Below the pieces are notes generated by a model, which saw only the letters and a list, made by a program, of their open reading frames with translations, made no database searches and was not told where the DNA came from. Both the position numbers and the translations under genes were made by a program. Of a stretch of DNA of 64,000 nt, positions 58,067 through 64,000 are shown piece by piece. Every line of letters starts with the position of its first letter. Within the stretch, counting starts at the first letter, position 1. This DNA comes from Lates calcarifer (lineage: Eukaryota; Chordata; Actinopteri; Centropomidae): contig NC_066849.1 of NCBI RefSeq assembly GCF_001640805.2, positions 22,911,024 through 22,975,023 of the forward strand, in the 5' to 3' direction.

Positions 58067-61000
58067 CCGTGTTTTGGAGGGGGAGCGTGCATACTTTTTT
58101 GGTCATACTGTACGTAGACTCTCGGTGCATCCAGAGCTTCTTGAGGATTCATCCCGAACTCCAACATGTTCAGCAACACCTAAACACAACATCAGTTGTC
58201 AAATGATTAAAACATTACACACCAAGGTATCAATGAAAACCAATGTACCCAACACTGCTAAATCATATATTAATTAGTGTTTACTATTTCTCCCATGCCT
58301 GATCTAGTCTTATAATAAAACCATCAATAACAAAAACAATTTTACTTACAAACAGAAAAATCAAAACTGGATCTTTATCAACAAAAAGATAAATGATAAA
58401 TTAAAAAACTAAGTGTTTGGGACATACTGTAGTGTTTGGGACATACTGTATCTTTAGTTTATCTGCTAATTTTCAGCATTCAGTGCTTGACACAACTCTG
58501 TTCCTGGCTAGTGTACCTGGACGTGTCCTTGTGGCTGCATAAAAGCCCCCATCACTCCTAGCGCAGCACGGAGTTGTGGTTTTTCTGATGTGGCAGCAGA
58601 GGCTGTGAGGAGTGCAGGTATTATGGTGTGATACGGCCGTTTCCCCCCAGCAACACAGTTAATGTGGTTACGACGCAGAGAAAAGTTGGCACCTCGATTC
58701 TGTGAGAGAAGAAAAAGAGTTTTCTTATGGTGAATATGTGGATAAATTCAGTATATATAGGTTCATAGGTCTGGTTCATGATTACCAAAAATATCTCCAG
58801 GTTAGCACCACACACACACACACACACACACACACGCAACACAAACTCACCATTCATTCTTGCTGGCAGTGTTACTATGAAAAACAGGCTAATAAAACAT
58901 GAAAGAAGTAATGTTACTATGCAAAAATAGCCTAATAAAATATGAAAAATTGTCACTTGTTCATTCATGCCTAACATTTTCCATTTTGTTTCAGAAATAA
59001 GCTGCACTAAAAATATTCCTACACTGCTCGCTGCTCATGCAGGAAATACAATTGTACTTTAGCATCAGACCAAGCATGTTTCATTTATAGTTATATAACA
59101 TTTAGATATCAAGCAGAGACAAGCTAAGAAAACCAGCATACATAGACTTTCAATGAAAAAGGCGCAAAAATGAGTTGGGAGAAAATCACTTTACATGTAA
59201 CTAGATTGTATCATAGTTTTATTTCTTATATTTTTCTGTTCAATTTGTGTGTATAAATAGTGAAATAATATTTTTTACAACCTCAACATGTTCTATAATA
59301 ATATTTGGAGTGAGTTGAGTGATTTAAACTGCATAGGATAAGGACAGTTTAAAATATGCTGAAAAGATACAAAAATGAACCAAAATTAATTAAAATTAAC
59401 CTGGACTTATTCATCAGATTCACTCGTGTGGCCACCCACTCTGCAGTGACTCGACAATTTGTTAGTTTTACATATCCATCACTACCTGACATGCACACAC
59501 ACAAACACAAACACACACACGCTCTCTGTGACCCTTCAGACCTGTAGTGAGAATCCACAATCCTTTGGGACCAGCCCACTCCCAAAGGCCATATAGATGC
59601 TGTTAACAAATGAGCATGCGTTCCCATGACTGTCAATCACACAGAAATAGACTGTGTCACTTCCTGTCATTAGGCCAGGCTCCACTCCCTCCATGGCCCT
59701 ACAAATACACACACAGACACACACACAAAAGTAATATTAAAGACAAATAATCAGTGAGGTCCTGTGTCAAGCTTCTATATTAATAGTTAGTTTTGTTGGT
59801 GTTTGGTGTAACAAATACAGCCAGAAATAACAGAGGAAATAAAGTAGTTAGAAGGTTACAAGATATTTTAAATCATCTTTGCTTGGCACATCTTCATTCT
59901 GTTTGCAAATGTAATAAACTCTTTTGTCTACATGAGTCCTTACTGGGGGTACACTATGTGCTTTTCCTCTCTAACAATGTTTGCACAGAAAACTGACTTT
60001 AAGAAATTCTTTAAATTGTTGAAACGAGGAGTGACTGAATGAACCCTGTTGCACTTTTAAGAGAAATGTAAACAAAACATTTTAACTTTAACAGAATAAA
60101 AGCTGCATCTGCCTCAACTTTCTTTATGATGATCTTTATGATTGTGTGGTTTCTCAATACAGAGTCAGTGAAAAAACACCTCAGCCTGCAGCATCATAAA
60201 TCTCTAATAAACTAGAACCTTTTGCATGCTATTGGTTCAAACATATTGTAGGGTGTTGGCCGAGAAATCTGACTGACCAGCTGCATGCAAGCTCACATTT
60301 TACAGTAACTAGGTTATTGCAGTACATATAAACGTGATCTATAATTTCCTGCTTTCACCTGATTTCTCTCTGTTAGCTGGTTTATTACATGCATGTAAAC
60401 ATAGAGGCTGTGAGGACACAGATCTTAAAATTAACACTTAATTTAGGGTTGGCTGAGGTTGTCGTTAAGGTTGAATAAGGCCATACTGAATGAATGCAAG
60501 GTGGATTAGTGTAAGTATTTGTGTGTGTTGCTTAACACAGTAACACACGGTCAGTAATTTAATGTTACTAGAATATTAAAGTACAAACAGCAGGATTTAG
60601 CCACACAGACTATGAAAGATCATCATGTTGCTTTACATAGACTTATAGTCTGTTTGTCTATTTGTCTTACAACTGATAAAGACCCACAGTTCAAAGTCTA
60701 CATCACTGGCCAATAAATACAAATTGTTGCCAAAGATAGATACACACACACCCGGCAGATGAGGGAGGGAGGGGAGAGAGGCATGAAGGGATGAACGTTA
60801 CAGTCGCAAGGTAAAAGTCTACAGTCCTATCTTAAGTCAACAGAGCACGACTGGTACACACTGGTACTGAAAGACACACACCTCTCCATGCTGATGCACT
60901 GTGATCGCTGACGGCTGTAGCTCTTGTCCAGTAAGGTTTCCAGAGGGAGGGTCACGTGGTCTGGGTCACCCAGGTAACACAGAGCATCTGTTAGTGCCAG

Positions 61001-62512
61001 ACACACAGCCTCCACCAAAACATGGATGTAGTCAGAGCTGTTATGGCCCAAAGCTACACACACACACACACACAAACACACATACAAAGATGCTTGTCAA
61101 ATTCCACAATCCTTTTAAACAAACATTGCAATTTTTACAACTTCTGTTTCTTCCTCTACTCCTCTGAGGATAAGAAGAAAGAAAAAGAGACTACAACAAT
61201 TTCAGACATGTATAGTATGCTTACACTTACACACAACATAATGAATAAATAAGTGACATTTTTTCTCCTTCTTTCTGACCACAGATATAGAATCATTATG
61301 TGGAGTTTTTAATCATCACAGCTGTTTTCTATGGGCGTCACCCTTTTGTTTTACATCTGCTCATGTTGACAACCGTATATTTATCCAATATTTAGTTTTA
61401 ATGGTCCTCAGTTGCTGCATGCTGAGATATTTATCATTATCATATCAGTTTGCATGGGATTATTCTCTTGAAAGACGAACTGTTCACAATAGGAAAAGTA
61501 AGAGTTCATGAACTTTCTATCAGCTGTATCAAACTGTACCTCTACCAGAACCCCATCATTACAACAACACTTGATCAACTAACAAATGGAATTTCCCACA
61601 ACCTCACTGAATGTTTTCTCTCTAAATGTCTTGATTTAAGCTAATCTGTGGACCCATCTGGCTGCAGTGTCCTGCACTAAAGTGTTTGGTCCAGTGTTTG
61701 TGGTTTTTGCCCTGTTTAACCAGTCTGAGATGGCGGTGAATCATGAATCAGACACCTGATTCATGCTGCATATGTCCAGACACTGAGTCAGATGTCAGTG
61801 GAGGCACTGAGCTGAGCTGGCACTGGTTTGGTGTCCTGAATTAAAATTCCAGGGCTGTCCCAGTTTCTCTTTGAGGACGGACGCTGCTCTAAATGGAGCT
61901 ATTATGTCATAACAGTTATAATTATAATAGCAACAATGAGAACTTCTGTGACTGATCAGTGTTGTGAGATATAAATTAACTTATCTGTGAATTAAGGACA
62001 TATTTTTCCACCTTCCCTTAGTGGTATATAGCCATGTAGATTTTTGGTTTTAATAAAAATGTACACATGTAAACATCACCCGCCACTTCTTACTCAGCAT
62101 CACAGACAGGTTCATTCACCTCGACCGGTTTTTCAGAGGCCAGCAGAGACCTCAGTGGTACTTTGGCTCAGTGTCCCTGTGGTTACCTTTGAGAGGGAAG
62201 TTCTCCAGGATGTTGAGCAGCAGCAGGGCAGCCAGTCCCTGACTGTTAGGAGGGGGCTCCCATAGTCGCACGCCCTGAAACACACAATGGAGTCATTCAC
62301 ACTGATGACCAAGTTATTAAAATGCAGACAGAATAAGCGTCACTGGTCACCGACCTCACCTTGTATTCTGTGCTTATGGGGGTGATGACCTCACTGTCGT
62401 GGCTGCTGAGGTCATCCAGGGTCATGACTCCTCCGTGTTGGCGGATGACATCAACAATGGCTTGGGCCACTCTGCCCTGGTAGAAAGCTGGTTTTCCCCG
62501 TTCACCCAGCTC
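56360..62512 (-). CDS. YwrD-type gamma-glutamyltransferase / glutathione hydrolase, 3' part
   Basis: Eight exons: 62512-62360, 62274-62187, 61053-60882, 59698-59542, 58699-58517, 58179-58095, 57490-57395, 56505-56360. Phases agree and sum to 1,080 nt (359 aa plus stop). About 170-210 N-terminal residues must lie beyond the right edge; I found no further exon up to 64000. Recognisable Ntn-hydrolase GGT features are [20 protein letters not shown] at the visible start, [20 protein letters not shown], and the autocleavage/catalytic segment [20 protein letters not shown]. In that segment the Thr of DTVY aligns with the catalytic Thr (NTTH in E. coli GGT). Then come [27 protein letters not shown] (small subunit), [17 protein letters not shown], and the C-terminus SQFGRGQII...[13 protein letters not shown]. 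The PYHTIIPA and FGRGQII words fit the YwrD branch better than animal GGT1/5/6/7. No membrane anchor can be judged without the N-terminus. The catalytic residues are kept, so the enzyme is probably active on gamma-glutamyl substrates. Confidence 0.88.
57165..57345. repeat. Teleost interspersed repeat in the YwrD-like gene
   Basis: TGTACTTACATAGTGCTTCC, ACCACTCACAGCGCTCTACA, CCACGACTGACATTCACTCA and GGCGATTTAGGGTTCAATAT match the order of a very common fish repeat ('TGTATAGCGCTTTTCTAGTC..ACCACTCAAAGCGCTTTACACTAC..TTGGGGTTCAGTATCTTGCC'). It ends only about 50 bp from the penultimate coding exon. Confidence 0.6.
58036..58064. repeat. (GT)n microsatellite
   Basis: About 14 GT units within 35 bp of the splice donor of the 58179-58095 exon. 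Confidence 0.85.
58412..58449. repeat. 19-bp tandem duplication
   Basis: AGTGTTTGGGACATACTGT occurs twice, back to back and without a mismatch, in an intron of the YwrD-like gene. Confidence 0.9.
58808..58835. repeat. (CA)n microsatellite
   Basis: About 14 CA units in the intron between the catalytic-Thr exon and the following exon of the YwrD-like gene. Confidence 0.85.
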
Positions 62513-62906
62513 CTGTCGATACAACAGTCCATCAGTGTTACAATCAATCAATCTATTGGTCAGTCAGTCAGTCCATTAGAGAGTTTATCTGTTTGCAACT
62601 TTTCTGTCCATCTACATGTTTTAACCACAGTAAAAAGCATAATAAATATGATGGTTAACATGATGTGATGCTACAGAAGTTCAGCATTTTAAAGTAATGC
62701 AGGTGACGAGTTCACTATTGTGTAAACCTGCCACTCCAATCAATGTTATTGAATGAGCAGGAAGGCGTGAGTTAATGTATGATTATTCACTACAATGAAG
62801 TAACACACATCATCAACGCCGAGGAATGACCGCTAAGATGCCATGGAAACCATTCATCAATGAGGCTGAGGTCACTGCTATTGTTTTCACTATGAAAGGA
62901 ACGTGA

Positions 62907-62910
<4 letters not shown>

Positions 62911-62967
<57 letters not shown>
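62911..62967. repeat. Long (GT)n microsatellite
   Basis: About 28 uninterrupted GT units, presumably in an intron of the YwrD-like gene upstream of its first visible exon. Confidence 0.95.
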
Positions 62968-62968
<1 letters not shown>

Positions 62969-63239
62969 GGAGCTGTCATGGGCGTATTTGGCAGTTTTCC
63001 TGCATTATTGCATTGCTAATGACTGTGAGTGTTTGAAAGTAGTAATACATAGGAGCAACAATCAGTGTGTGCTTTAATGGTGAAACACAAGCAGACAGAC
63101 ACACACACACAGTGAGTCATTGTCACTGATAGGAATCTAAAAAGTGAACACAGTTTTATGAATATCACACTGTCCACTGTCCACAAAATCTCGGTCACAT
63201 ACTCAGATAACGGACAGGAAAGTCAAAGACTTGGAAAGT

Positions 63240-63480
63240 CAGGAGACACAGTCACGCTGAAGGTGACCTTTGACCTTTGGCCTTTTGGATATAAAATGTC
63301 ATCACTTAATTATTTTATCAGTTATTTGTGTGAACTTTTCTCATAATTAGTGCATGAATTCTTGATCTATGTCCAAAAATGCATTTTGTGAGGTCACACT
63401 GACCTTTGACCTTTGACTCTTAACCACCAAAATGTATCACACCATATTTGGTGAAAACTTGACTGTTTAATATGAACTCA
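63240..63480 (+). repeat. Dispersed teleost repeat, two tandem pieces with DR1/ERE motifs
   Basis: Two units start with TGACCTTTGACCT (63264-63276 and 63400-63412) and carry ACCACCAAAATGTATCAC, related to the copy at 55020-55200. The second start overlaps AGGTCACACTGACCT (63391-63405). Confidence 0.6.
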
Positions 63481-64000
63481 TCAAACAGATAAGCAGTGGA
63501 GAGGAGGCTTTATTTATGTTTTCATTCTTTTCTGGTTGTGGCAATTTGTCAGCATTGGAATTCATTAAACCCTTGCTAAATATTTTTAAATATTTTTAAA
63601 TATCACTGCCTCCACCTTCACCCGTACTTCTTTCCTTCCCCTCACCCACTTTCTTCTCCTGACCATTTCTCCCCCATCATCTCCTCTATGTCCTATTTTC
63701 ACTTCACCCCCTCCACCTTTCCCTCTCTATTTGCTTCCTTTAACACCCCCGTGAAATGTACATTCCTCCCTCCCTTTTGTTTTCTTTCCATATCAGGTCC
63801 ATCATCCCAGTGGGGTGAGGCTTTTTTTACCCATATGTCCCTCGGTTCATCCAAGGTCTTCCTATACAGATGGCTAAGTCAATGTTAGAAAAGCAAACAA
63901 TCTCTGGGAGGATGTGCAATTGACACAGTATTTTCTCTGGGGTTCTACATTGCTCTGTTTCCTTCTTGTCTAAATAACATTCAGAAAAAAAATGTCCCAG
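63481..64000. other. Non-coding sequence at the right edge
   Basis: A pyrimidine-rich stretch (63610-63780) and short A/T duplications (TTTTTAAATA repeats near 63580). I see no exon of the YwrD-like gene on the minus strand here. The frame at 63688-63888 is not supported. Confidence 0.5.

Noticed and set aside
1..64000. CRISPR arrays, operons, prophage, tRNA or rRNA genes
   Set aside because: None seen: this is intron-rich vertebrate sequence, and I found no convincing tRNA B-box with a cloverleaf or any rRNA stretch.

Overview
This window is vertebrate nuclear DNA, almost certainly from a ray-finned (teleost) fish. The genes are split into many short exons with GT-AG introns. The recognisable proteins are vertebrate ones, and the interspersed repeats (AC/GT microsatellites, small terminal-inverted-repeat elements, decayed LINEs) are typical of teleosts. 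There are no operons, and bacterial-style ORF reading is misleading here: most long open frames are chance or antisense.

Layout from left to right. (1) 1-2.6 kb holds the 3' part of a plus-strand METTL27-like methyltransferase gene, probably decayed or at least hard to join in frame. (2) 2.6-35.7 kb is a gene-poor stretch of about 33 kb. I can support only repeats in it: an L1-type LINE remnant with a YADD reverse-transcriptase motif, a second LINE 3' end interrupted by a TAA run, two oppositely oriented copies of one inverted-repeat DNA element, and several teleost MITE-like repeats. It also has some possible regulatory islands and one orphan exon-like segment. (3) 35.8-44.4 kb on the minus strand is a complete ceruloplasmin-type multicopper ferroxidase. 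I could assemble 24 coding exons in a consistent frame (3,219 nt, 1,072 aa plus stop), with a signal peptide, a TATA box and a polyadenylation signal. (4) 45.6-53.5 kb on the minus strand is a four-exon transmembrane 4 L6 family (TM4SF1/TM4SF18-like) gene encoding 196 aa. (5) 56.4-62.5 kb on the minus strand is the 3' eight exons (359 aa) of a YwrD-type gamma-glutamyltransferase / glutathione hydrolase. Its 5' end lies beyond the right edge.

The cp-TM4SF adjacency, with both genes on one strand, matches the human 3q24-q25 order (CP, TM4SF18, TM4SF1), so this is an old conserved block. The YwrD-like gene beside it is not part of the human block as I know it. Functionally, ceruloplasmin is a secreted copper ferroxidase, the TM4SF protein is a four-pass membrane adaptor, and the GGT-like enzyme would act on gamma-glutamyl compounds. 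Nothing in the sequence shows that they are co-regulated.

The most interesting observation concerns the ceruloplasmin copper sites. The domain 4 type-1 copper site has lost its Cys and one His, while domain 2 carries a complete His-Cys-His-Met site. As I remember human ceruloplasmin, this is the reverse of its pattern.
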